This document shows positions 23,653 through 34,911 of a stretch of 64,000 nucleotides of DNA, piece after piece. The notes under the pieces are model-generated. The model did no database searches. It worked only from the letters and a program-made list of their open reading frames with translations, and was not told the DNA's origin. Origin of the DNA: Cinclus cinclus. Taxonomy: Eukaryota > Chordata > Aves > Passeriformes > Cinclidae. The translations under genes were made by a program, and so were the position numbers. Position 1 is the stretch's first letter; each line of letters begins with the position of its first letter. Location of the stretch: assembly GCF_963662255.1 (NCBI RefSeq), contig NC_085046.1:142429762-142493761 (forward strand), written 5' to 3'.

Positions 23653-26001
23653 ATTCTGGTTATCAAATTTGTGTGGTGTGTATTTTACTTTCAGTATGTT
23701 ATGCCAAATCACAGGTATAAGAAGGCAAAATGCAACATAGTCTTGAGATATTTAAACAAATCTCATATTTTCTCATGGTCCAACTTTTGAATTTTGAATA
23801 TTTTCATTTGACAACTCTGCCATGGCTTTCTATTAGCATTTACCAGTTCATCTTCTTCAACAAGGTATTAGGATGCTGAATCAGGAAAGAGCTGTCAGCA
23901 TTGCAAGCAACATAGGCCACAAGTTTTTTTTTGCCACAAACTGAAGATCTATAGTTCTGAGCTGCTCAAACTGATTGTTTTTCCATTGGGATACTCTGGC
24001 TGAGTGTCTGTAGTGTGCTACCACTCTTACATGTAATGGTTACAAGAAAAGCCTATGGGCAAAAGTTAAGTGGAAAAAGAGAACTGAACTAAAAGCAGTC
24101 ATTCAAGGTGGAAAAGAGCTAATATAACCTGTCTTTCAACAGCCCTTTCTGATAGCTTGTAAAATATATTTGCCTTTCCCTCAGTGGAGACACCAAACAT
24201 CCCTTTTTTATGGAACCACTTACTTTTCTGATGCTTTTTGGTACTTAACACTGCTTGTGATTTCTAATTCTTCATCAGATTTTCTTAAAATTAGACAAAG
24301 ACCTCAAACATTATTAGGAAAGGTCAGATGGATAGATAGACACATGCATGCACACAGAGTATGATCAAACAAGCCTCATTTCCTTACAAGCCTGAGGTAA
24401 AAATAACATTTTGCAATTTCCACTGCCAGAGTTTTGAGCACTTCTCATTACAGGATCAGGAATGAACTTTGGCACTACTGACTGGAGTCATTTATTGTAG
24501 ACAGTGGAATTATTGTTTACCCTCCAACAAAATGTTTCCTCCTTCTTCTGGGCCTCACATGAGAAGTGAGCAAATTGCTTAAGAAGAGAAATCTAAATCC
24601 CACCATGGCTTCTAGAATCCCTCAACCTTTTGAGAAGTACCAAAACATTGTAGGTGAGGAATAATTGATTTGACATACTTAATCTATTCCTTGCGCATGG
24701 ATATGTGTGAGCCTGTGGCGATTTCCCCACATTGAACATCGATCGAGGAAAGTCCACCTACCTCAAGTCCAGAGAGAGAAAGCTTGTCTGGGATGATAAC
24801 AGCACAGAAACCCTTTACAAGGTGATCTACAGAGAACTGTCTGATGAAGAAGTTGAGTGCAGAGCAATTAGTCTCTCTCACAGTGAAGGAACCAAGGGTT
24901 CTCAGTGCAATGCACTGATAACAGCATTGCTTCTAAAACAAAGGGAGAACTTTTTTCACACATAACGTACTTTCAAGATTACAGCATGTAATATACAAAT
25001 AAAAGGATTATGAAAAATAAAAGCCAGTCATGATGTTTCCATGCAAGAGGAGGATAGAAGAAAAGGAAGCTAAGCACAGGCATAGTTGTCCCACTTCTTA
25101 CTCTGTGTAACTTTCTTCTCCATGCCTGAGATACACCATTATATTTTTTTTATCTCTCTCTGTAACACAGAACCTCCAAGATAAAATGAATGACTCTGAC
25201 ATGACAGCTGCCCTGGGAAGGAGGGGTTTACATGATAGAAGGGTCACTTTTCTCTGGCCTGTGCCCTTCCTTGCACTGTATTCGTGCCTCTTATCGCTGA
25301 AATAACCTACACAACATTATCTTACCCAGGGAAGGTGGCAACTGTAGAGAGACATACAATTAATGAATAGCATCCTGATTTTTGAGAGCAGGATGCAGTG
25401 GTTTTGGTGACATTAGAAACAACATGCTAAATTTTTACAGCTGAGTTCAAGGTAAAATTGTAGCCTGTGCCTTGAAATAATAAAACATTAATTTAGCATA
25501 GGCAAGTGGTGTTCTCACTGCAGAGAGTATAAAGAAAAAACTCATTTGCATACATCATCATGGGGAAACGTTTCTGCCAGAAAAGTACTTTGGAGACATT
25601 TTCACCTTTCAGATGAAAAGGTGTGTAGCTACAGTTTAGCTGAACAATACTTGAATTGTAACATCAGCTATACCGATGAATGCCTAAAAAAATACAAATC
25701 AGCAACTTTAAAGGTGGCCCAAATGAGTGCATATGCTGATGAAACTGAAGTCATCCAAGAATACCTGTAAAACCTCAGGCAAGGAGATGCCTAATGTCTC
25801 CTTAGAAAAATGATGAGCTTTTCTTCATGTATCACTGACCTAACAATGAACTCAGATCTTGCAGAAAGTAGTTTGTACCTTATTGAATTCCCCTATGTTT
25901 GACAACCCTGTAACAAAAGCAGCTGATGAAGCAGATGCAAGGGGAATGATTATTTCTACCACCATTCATCAGAAAACTGTTTGTTTCAAGTTGTTCTAAT
26001 T

Positions 26002-26022
26002 AAAAAAAAAAAAAGAAAAAAA
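26002..26022. repeat. A-rich run
   Basis: Thirteen A's, a G and seven A's. Low complexity. Confidence 0.9.
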
Positions 26023-26103
26023 CCTCTTTGAAAGCATGAAATTATTCCTCTTGAAACTTTGATTTCCTCTTGAAAAAATGCCAAAAGCATTTTTTCACAG
26101 TTA

Positions 26104-26118
26104 CCCCCCCCAAAAAAA
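26104..26118. repeat. C8-A7 homopolymer junction
   Basis: Eight C's followed at once by seven A's. Prone to slippage. Confidence 0.9.
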
Positions 26119-26407
26119 TGAAATGGTGAAAAACTGCATTGGAAACTGGCAGTGGGGGCTTTTATCCCAAAATTACCTCACCTTGGCTAGTGAAAAAAAT
26201 AACAGAAAATCTCTGTGAATTGGAATTAGACTCACCAGCTCTAGAGGCCAGATAAAATTACAACAGCAATGTCACAACCAGTAATTATAGCTTTTGAACC
26301 ATTTTTGATAAAAAAATTAGAAGAACCTACAAAAAAAGTTTAAAGAAAAAAAATAGGAGAATTTACAGAAAACTTTTATTGTCAGAGATTTAACATCTGT
26401 CTGTTTT

Positions 26408-26453
26408 AAAAGAAAAAAACAAAAAAACAATCAAACTACCGAATAAAAAAAAA
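26408..26453. repeat. A-rich low-complexity stretch
   Basis: Several A7-A9 runs separated by C or short unique pieces. Possibly a decayed simple repeat. Confidence 0.7.
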
Positions 26454-28561
26454 TTCCCCAGCGCTCCCCAGTGCTGAGTTCATGCAGGCTGAATTCAAAA
26501 TTGAAGATCAAGCCAACACTTCAGGAAATTAAACTGATGAAACTTTTCTCTATCTCCAAATGCCAACTGTGACTAGGATGCAGCTGCCAAAGGCAATGCT
26601 CTTCTCAATAACAAAATCCAGCATATGCTTGGAAGCAAGAGAATTGACTCTATTTTGATAGAGTATGGTTGAAATTATGCATTGCTCTGTCATTTTCTAA
26701 AATTATGTTAAATTATGGAACTATTTATTCATCAAGCAATTATTTCAAATATGCTAAGACTACCTCATACTACCATTATTTCTTTAACAAATTTTTGTGG
26801 TGAGCTACCTGATGATGTAAATTATCCACAGATATATGTGCATGGTTACATTCATGAAATTCTATCCTTAGAGAAGTGCAGATTGCTTGAGATGTTGATT
26901 ATTTTTGTCAATAATATGCAATAAAGCTACAGATTTCATTCATTACATTTTGGAAGCACAACCCTAATGTTTTCTCTAGCAAAAAGCTGTAGAATAGGTC
27001 ACCTTGAAGTTGTTTATGGTTAGATGAAAATTCCAGTTAAGAAGGCACCTGTAAGTCCACTGCTGGGACTGGGAGGGATAATAACAGCTCCACCACATTT
27101 GTCTCCATGGTATCCAGGTAACTCTTCCCTACCGATGATTAAATCTCCAAATGGAGATTTGTGTCTCTATCTTTCACAGGTTTTCTTTCACTACTTGAAT
27201 GCAGTGTGCTATAAAGTACTTGGTTTCATACCCCTACCTAGTTCCATCATCTCCCTGGCTGCTCTTTCCACTGGAATTCCATTCTTTTTAGACATAAATA
27301 GGCCCTTTTAAACAACTGATCTTCTGCATCATAGCCTTATATCAGCTTCACATCAAAATTATTCTTTTCTTGCTATACATTTGTTCTTTACTGATATCCA
27401 GTAATTTAAATCATACTCAATTTAGCCATGAGTTTATTTACTCAATTCTTTTGGCCCACTCTGAATACTCTCTGGAATGGTTAACACCATTACAGAAGTA
27501 TCTAAGATATTGTTTAATATATCTTCACTTTACTTTAACTCTCAATGTTTTTGTGGTCCCCTGTTCAGCTTGTGATATATTTTATATTTTGACATCATCT
27601 CCCTTCAGGACAACAATTCTAGAAACTTAAGGTATTACGAATTGCTGTCAAAAATGACACAAACAACTGACCACTGTAAAGAAATAACTTGAATTGGAGT
27701 GGTAGGGGTAAGAGGTGATCAGTTAGCAACAAAATGAATTGTCCTTTGAGGCTTCTTCTTAGGATAACAAACTAATATGTCATATTAAAATTTCTTGTGG
27801 GGGTTCTTAGTATTTGCCAGCTACAGACATACAGATTCTTCTGTTACTGACCACTCTGTGTCCTTATGGCCTGCCCATCAAAATTATTAAAGGAGAACAG
27901 TTCACTAGGCACTGCTGTAAAATATTTTGTGTATAACACTAAAGGACTCAGAGGGAAGAAAAAGACCTACTAAACAAAAGCAGTGACAAAATTGCCAGTC
28001 TTGTATTCCTTGAGTAAGAAGTAAACTTAATGTACAGTAGGGTACAAAATAATAATCTGAGTTCTGCAGCAGCTTTTGTTCAAGAGTTCAGATGGTGGGT
28101 AAGGTGTCTGAAGTTAAAAGGAATGAAATGCCTCAGAGGCACTTCTTCAGACAGTGTATTTTTAGCCTACTGAGCAAGAAAAAAAAATGAATAAGGCAAA
28201 CATTTCCCAAAGTCCTTGGGTTTTGTATGATCTGCCTGACACAATCAATTTAAAATTCTTAGGAAGCAGTTCTGTATGTATTCATGCACTAAAATCAATG
28301 AAGATTTATACACAGTCTCTTGGTGCAATTACTCAGGGTTTCAAGATTACCTACAGCCCCTTGCACTGACAGAACATTTCATTCCATATGAATTCTCGAG
28401 GATGTCTTTTCTTTTCCAGTCTTTAATAAACACATATTCAGACAAAATTCCTATTTGAACTGAGGAAAGGTTTTTGAGCTTAAAAACCAGTCAGAATCAA
28501 AATAGTCTGTACTTAGAGGTGAGCTACAAGAAATCTCATAATCCCCTCTCTGAGAACACAG

Positions 28562-29205
28562 CATGAGAACACACGAACAGCTGAATCAGGTTAGACCAAC
28601 TCTGTGGCTGAGATGGATTGCCATGTCTTTGTGTTTAATAAAAATTTCAATGTTCCTTTTTCTTCTCATTATTTTTTCCAATCAGTTTTGGAAACCATGA
28701 AAGCTACCACATCTATAATTTCAGGCGACAAGGAGTTCTTCCTGTCTGGTTGAAGAAATATCACCTTTTGGTCCATGAACCTGCTGTCTGGTTGGTTGAT
28801 GTAGTAGTTCTTGTACTGGAAGAGACAGCGAACAATAATTTCCTATTCACCTTCTCCATGTCATTCATGCTTTTGCATATCTCCTTTCACTCATCTTCTT
28901 TTTCCAGGCTGAAAAGTCCCGGTCTATTTATTTGTTCCTCATATGGAAAATATTTCATTCCTTTGATTACCCTTGTCCTTAAAAACTTTCCTAGTTCTAC
29001 TACATTCTTCCTGAAGGTGAGGTGAGAGAGAGAAGGAAAGCATCCTAAGTTGAGCCCCATCACTAGAATGCAGATGTACATGATTTTTGCAGCAGGAATA
29101 GTTTGCTCCATATTCCTTTCCTAATGCAGATTAATATTCAATTTGTCTTTCTGAAGGCTACTAAGTGAGGAACCAATGATTCTCTCTTGGAGGTAATGAC
29201 CTTTT
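28562..29205 (-). mobile_element. Ancient amniote-type CR1 LINE relic
   Basis: A highly diverged CR1 copy on the minus strand. Read along the plus strand it keeps the order known from reptile-type CR1 copies: a GAGAACACACGAACAGCTGA...CAGGTTAGACCAA block at 28565, AATTTCAGGCGACAAGGAGT near 28717, GTTGAAGAAATATCACCTTT near 28749, GTAGTTCTTGTACTGG near 28804, CCAGGCTGAAAAGTCCC near 28904, TTCCTCATATGGAAAATATTTCATTCC near 28933, CTAGTTCTACTACATTCTTC near 28991, TATTCCTTTCCTAATGCAGA near 29111 and TTCTCTCTTGGAGGTAATGA near 29180. That is 600 bp of collinear similarity, so chance is unlikely. It is far more diverged than the other CR1 copies here and belongs to an older subfamily. The frames 28750-29025 (+) and 28887-29111 (-) are inside it. 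Confidence 0.78.
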
Positions 29206-29938
29206 ACACATTTTTACTTGGTCATTTTTGCTGTGTTTGTTCTTAAAGTCATAATAATAAAAAAAAAAACAAAAAACAAACAAACAAAAAACAGAGGAAA
29301 AAATGATCTTTTGCTGTAATATTGCAGATAAATCAGCCAGTCTGCATGATCTGCCGTACTGCCTCATCTCTTTCCCTAGTGCTGGTCTAACAAATGCTGT
29401 GTTTAGCATGAATCTCTGGGACTCTCCTGACAGTTTCCCTGGGATTGAGGTCTGTTGGCAATGGGAATGGAGGACTCCATTTCGCTCTGCATTCCACCAG
29501 AGTCGGGAAAAGAGGTGACCAGCTGTTCCTTCCTGCCAGGCAACAACAGCTTTTATGAGGGTGAAAAAATATAAAAGGTCTCTGGATCTTATTATTGCCA
29601 GGCATTTTATGTTCAACAGTGAAAAAACAGGGAGTTGACTAACTGGGACTGTTTGAAGTCCAGCTGGTGCTTTCAGGAAGAGGATGTGTCACCTGTGAGG
29701 TACTGAAGTGAGGTGACTATATAGAATGTGAGTTTGTAATAACTCAGTTTTTTATAACCTAAGAAACTTAGCCTCTATCAAACACATATCACCTGTTGTC
29801 CCTTATCAAGCATGCCTCTGATGGCTTTGATTCATTTAGTTCATTCATTTTTACCATACAAAACAACATTGGTGGGCCTGGTCTCATAAAAGCAGATCAC
29901 TAAGACCCTAGAGGCACAGGAAAACAGCAAATGCAAGT
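29206..29938. other. Non-coding, no gene seen
   Basis: Unique sequence. The 151-codon minus frame ending near 29161 (start near 29616) crosses a poly(A)/AAAC tract and encodes a phenylalanine-rich artefact. No gene is supported. Confidence 0.55.
29251..29292. repeat. A/AAAC-rich simple repeat
   Basis: AAT units, a run of A's and then AAAC/AAAAAC units. It lies about 50 bp beyond the end of the ancient CR1 relic. Confidence 0.88.
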
Positions 29939-29968
29939 TAAAAAAAAAAAGGGGGGGGTGGGGAGGGG
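29939..29968 (+). other. A-run followed by strong G-quadruplex motif
   Basis: After twelve A's comes G8, T, G4, A, G4 (29951-29968). Four G-tracts with one-base loops can be drawn, which favours a very stable parallel quadruplex. It is isolated in AT-rich DNA. Confidence 0.85.
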
Positions 29969-32194
29969 AAAGCCATATGACCCAGCACAGGAAACAAATC
30001 TAATGAAGGAATGTCCTCAGCTTTCACAGGAAATTATTTTCATTTTATGCCATTTTCTGCCTCCATAAAAAGTAACAGAGTTGACCTCCTGTGCTCCTAC
30101 CTAACCTTTCAGCATCAAGGACTGGAAAGGAGAAATGTTGCCTGAATCAACAAGATACTAATCCATTCAGAGTGTAAGAGAGAACACACTCTTTTCATCA
30201 TGGGCATCTTAACTGTCACACCACAGCCAATATTTCCTGAAACAAACCTTGGCAGGGAAGGGGGGATATTTGCTGTTTTGTAACCAGACTGAGATATTTT
30301 AAAGTTGTTATGCTTTTATATAAAGCACTAAGCACTTGTTTTCTGGCAGACAGATCTTAACTGGGATATTTATAATCACTGCCTGTTGCTTAAATCCTGA
30401 TAGTTTGTACTAAACAGTGCAAAGCATGGCTGTAATAAATTACAGGCCTTAAATTGTCAATAGGGAGGTGGTTTAACCTGACGTGTTTAGCCATACACAC
30501 TTACTGATTCTGTTCGGTTTTGATTTAGGGTAGAAGCTGAAATAATGTTTTTATTTTCATCTCCTTCAGTCCACACCTTAGTTTGCTTTAGCCTTGTGAA
30601 GGAGCTCAGTATCTTCCTCCATGACAGACCCTGCATTCACATCTTTTATTGCTGATAAGACATCTCACAAAAAATTGTATGTGTATGGCCTAACTCAGAG
30701 AAAGATAATCCCACAATATCCGTAGGTTGCACTGTTAATGGTGGAACAGTTCATGATTCAAAGTCTGGTGTTTGTTTTCCCATGGCAGAAATAACAGCAC
30801 TAAAACTTCTAGATGTCAAAATGTTTTTTCTTGAGGTAACTGCTTCTGGAGACAATTTTACAAAATGCTTTGGGTCAGGAGGTGAGTACCCATATCTGTC
30901 CCCCTTCATTAGTCAGACATGTTAAAAGAACAGAAAAGATGCCTCCAAAATGTGGTTCAAAGGATGCCTTACAGGGAATAGGTGATCATCCTTTAAGAAG
31001 TAACATTATCTGCACCATATTCAATTTCTTTCTACAACTTTCTGCAACTCTCAAATTAACACCAGTGCAATGAATCTTAGTAAATTAACAAGTTTAATGA
31101 GTGAACAAGAATCAATCAATCTCCCTTGTTCCAAAACCGCTAATAAGAACTTAAACCAAGTATAAACCTCTGAGTCACAGCCTCTTGCTAATAACATGCT
31201 TTTTGCTTTGAAGAGGATAATTAAATCATCACCACATTCCTTTTTCTCTGCAAAACTTCCTGTATGATGTGAATTTAGATCAAAACACACCCTTTCTCCT
31301 CTAAGGGTTCTTTGTTATATCACATTGGAAAATTATTTCAGGAATTACTCTTGTCCTTGAAGGCATACAGATCAGGCTGGCGCATTAGCAGTGCTGATTG
31401 CCTGAACCTCCAAAGGACTTGATAAGCCAGACACACCCAAATATTTTACAACTCTATTAGACAGCACACAGATCTATGCTAAACTTCTTATGAAGGAGAA
31501 GCAGTCAAAGTCTGGGCACTAACACAAGGAGCACAACAGGCAGGTTAGTTTGACAGTGAAACTATATCAGCAAAACATGCATAACTGAAAAAAATAAAGA
31601 ACATGCAAAATATATTTAGTAATGCAATATCAAACTCTAAAAATGCATATGAAATTAAGGCCAGATCAAAGATGTAGGGGAAGATTTTGCCATAAAATTG
31701 GTATAAGACTCTAAGAACAAGTATCTAACTGTAAAAAAAGCTACCTTATATTTTCTCTATGACCATAGCTCCTGGGTCATAAAGGAAAAAAAACAACATA
31801 TTGTAGCTGGTTAATATTACCACTTTCTGGATCAGGTAAAGTCTATTGAATGCAAAATGTGGAGAAAGATCAGAGGCAATCCGAGTCTCATAAAATGGTG
31901 ATAATGGGTGACCTTTGTAACCTGCATATATACTGGTCAAATGTCACAAGGGGAAAAGGTTAACAGAAGCAATTTCTCGGTCCCTTAAATGATTGCTTCT
32001 TGGAATAGCTATGAACCTACTGTATTTCCATCTGCTGGTGTGGTTTTAGTTAAAACAGGTAATGTTTGAACTAACAGCTGCATTTCCCATATAGTTATGA
32101 TGAGTTTCATGGAGCATGGTGAGGTCAGAGCACCAGGGGAAGAATAAAGTACAGAAACACATGTAAGGTGGTTTCTATTCCTCATCCGGATAAA
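29969..32194. other. Non-coding, no gene seen
   Basis: Unique AT-rich sequence with short chance frames only (60-80 codons). No repeat, RNA or gene is recognised. Confidence 0.55.
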
Positions 32195-32350
32195 GATTTG
32201 CTGGGTGATCTCGAATTCAGGTTCCTTGACTTCTTCAGAGTTTCATCTTGCCATACGTAAAGTGGGAGTATTGTCTGCTGGTTGAAGTCTCTGGGAAGCT
32301 GAACATACTGCAGGGCACAGAGCTTTGAGATTCTCTATGGAAATGCTGGA
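32195..32350 (+). repeat. MIR/CORE-SINE relic with LINE-like tail
   Basis: GCTGGGTGATCTCGAATTCA (about 32200-32219) and the TTCCTTGACTTCTTCAGAGT that follows line up with the MIR core GCTGTGTGACCTTGGGCAAGTTACTTAACC. CATCTTGCCATACGTAAAGT and GGGAGTATTGTC (about 32243-32275) line up with CATCTGTAAAATGGGGATAATAA. Downstream, AGAGCTTTGAGATTCTCTAT near 32320 matches the AGCGCTTTGAGATCCTTGGAT tail shared by MIR-type and AmnSINE-type elements. Having both core and tail makes this one of the better-preserved old SINE copies in the window. Exact subfamily not assigned. Confidence 0.7.
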
Positions 32351-34883
32351 TAGAATTGTAAAACTTCTCTCTGCATGTTGAGAGGTTGTTGTTTATGGTC
32401 TCTGAGTGCCTCAAAAGGATGTCATCTTTCAGCAGATGGTCTAAATCAGCAACATTGTCTCCAATTAGGGTGAAAATACCATGACTGAGACCAAATACAT
32501 GAAGTCCACTCAGTCACTGACATCATGGCAGATTAATCTTCTTTAACAAGGGAAAAGCATTCTCTTATTTCAAGTGGTGATGGAAAGAGTCTGAGAAGGC
32601 TCAGCATAGTGGCAGGAGCTTCAGAGAACTGTTTCGTGCTTGCCATGGTGCACAGATGGAGAGAGTGGGGGATGTCCTAGCTCCCTGTGGGAAGGAATCT
32701 GCAAGTTATGAGCATTCAGCTCCTTGTAATGCATGACTCCAGCTATCAGCTGGTCAACAGGTTTTCTTCTCTCATGTAAAAGAGGGACTCCATTGTTCAA
32801 CATTATTCCTTCCCTTTAGTTGTCAAGCCATTAAGTTAAGCCCACAGCCATACTTGTGTCTATGGTGAGCATAAACTACCCCAAAAATGTTCCTCTCACA
32901 CTCTCCCTCTACTTTCAGCAGCTAACTCCTAACTCTGAATCCTCTTTGTGTACTGTTTCAAAAAACATGACCTGTATCCCCACGCCTCAGCTTGTTTTTC
33001 CATTGTAATTTGTTGATCACTTTATACTCCAACTTTAATGTGTACTTATTTGCTCTTGGGCTAATGGTTGTTAATTTAGCATTTGAAATACCTGTATGTG
33101 AGTTGCAAAGTTGCAACTTCCCACAAAATAAATTGCAGCAGGAACATTTATTATATGTGCATATTTTTTTACTCTTTCATCCTGTGTAATTAATGCCACT
33201 TCCAACTCCTTACTTTGCAGAGCTTTTACTTTTTAAATGTGTGCACCAAAATTCCATTTAGTAAATTTGTCTGCCTGTATCTTGAGCCAAATTAGCAAAA
33301 GAGAGTCCTGATCTGTCTGTGATCACAGACAATTATTCCTCTGGCTGGATTTGGTTTAGAGCAACCAAAACCTATTTTGGGGAAAAGAAACATTGTCTCT
33401 TTCTTGGCCTCTGCCCTGGGAAAGGGGGAATTTTGCAGACTGGCATGCATTTCTCTGAAGACTGTCTTTTATTTTTAATTGCGTTTAAAAATGGAAAGAA
33501 AGTACAAACAAAGCTTTTATATATGGTATGTACAAATAGGATTTCAAGTCTATTTTGGGTCTGGCCCTTCCGTGAATGAATGGGTGCATTGCTTTCTGGA
33601 GACTCATGCCTTGTCCTGAGCCTCTGCACATTCTAAGTTCAAGAGGGAACAGACCTTCTGCTTTGTCAGACTTGTTCTCATGTTGAAAAAGACTGAAGGA
33701 TGTTCAGCTCATTGTCTCTATACCTAGTGTTTCAATTTTTTAGTAGCAAGCTAAAAATAATTGCCTCAGCTGGAAAAAATTAGTATGTAAACGCACAAGA
33801 CAAAGATAATTAAAGGAAGAAGTACATGTGCAACAGCACACATGTTTCTGCATATGCAGGTACAAATACAAATTAATTTAAAAATTGGACTCTTAATTAC
33901 CTAAATGCAATTTACATAAAATTGTGAATTCAGCTCACAAAAGTGCATGCTTAATTCAGGAACATTCTTGTCTAAGATCTGCTACGAGCTTAAATGACAA
34001 CGAATGGGTCATATATTGCAAAAAAAATTGACTGGCTGTAAAAATGCTGCATGTCCATTCCTTTCTGCACATGTGATCCACTTGTGTGCAGGATCTGTGG
34101 CTGCTCCAGGACTGCACTCCTTATCTCCACCAATGTGCCTTGCAGATGGAGCAGTGGGTCCATGTTCACCAGGTGTGAGGTGCAGAAATATCCACCAAGC
34201 TCCTCACAGATTTGAGCCTTCCCAGGCCATGGTCCAGTGCTCTTCTGTGACAGGATTTCAAGTCCAGAAAGCAGAACAGCCTTCAGGCTGATCAGCTTGG
34301 GCAACATACCCTGCTAGCTCTGCTGAGTCCCTTGAGTATGTGCTGCCCTCACACACTCAGGCTTACAGAGCTGAGACCCAGGAGTTTATATCACCTTCCC
34401 TTTGCTCCTGAAGACCTCTCAGCTGTGGAAAAATTCCTGTCTCATAGCCCTAATTTTAGACATGCAAGTGGACTCTAGATAACTTGGAGGAATTTGCATC
34501 TTCTAAAGAGGATCTATGTAATGTATTGCTCTTTGAGACAAAGTAAGCAAATTTATGAGACAATATAAGCACAGTACTTACAAAGCTCTTAAATACTCAC
34601 TTTTCAGAGTACGACTGTTCTTGAAAATATTTAAAGATATTTTTGATATTTCATTGTATACTGTGATTTATAAGTAAGGACCTAAAAACCCCACAATGTA
34701 ATGTTTGACATTTTCTTGCCAATATATCTAAATTCTAGTGTTTCAAACTACATTTCAGCAATAATACCGAGTTGTTCACCTTAGTTTGTATCCTCTGGAA
34801 ATAAAGTGAGGAGTCAGAATGAGTATTCCAGGAGATTAATGTGCACCTTAGTACTGGTCAAAATAAACAAAGAATATTCCCAT
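32351..34883. other. Non-coding, one GC-richer patch
   Basis: Mostly AT-rich unique DNA. The stretch 34040-34380 is noticeably richer in G+C and has open frames on both strands (34004-34291 plus, 33990-34307 minus, about 100 codons each) without a domain I recognise. No gene is called. Confidence 0.5.
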
Positions 34884-34911
34884 TAAAAAACAAACAAACA
34901 AACAAACAAAC
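34884..34911. repeat. (AAAC)n microsatellite
   Basis: Six A's followed by five CAAA units. A further A7 run lies just downstream at about 34925. Confidence 0.92.

Larger units (their letters stand above)
23653..28561. other. Non-coding, A-rich in part
   Basis: About 4.9 kb without a recognised gene. The stretch 26000-26460 contains many A runs, listed separately. Chance frames such as 24732-24965, 25546-25770, 27024-27311 and 27370-27630 have no domain I can name. The region 27000-27650 is pyrimidine-rich on the plus strand and may be an old, unrecognised repeat. Confidence 0.5.

Noticed and set aside
28951..29025. Short open frames inside the old CR1 relic as possible exons
   Set aside because: They follow CR1 similarity and are broken in the true LINE frame.
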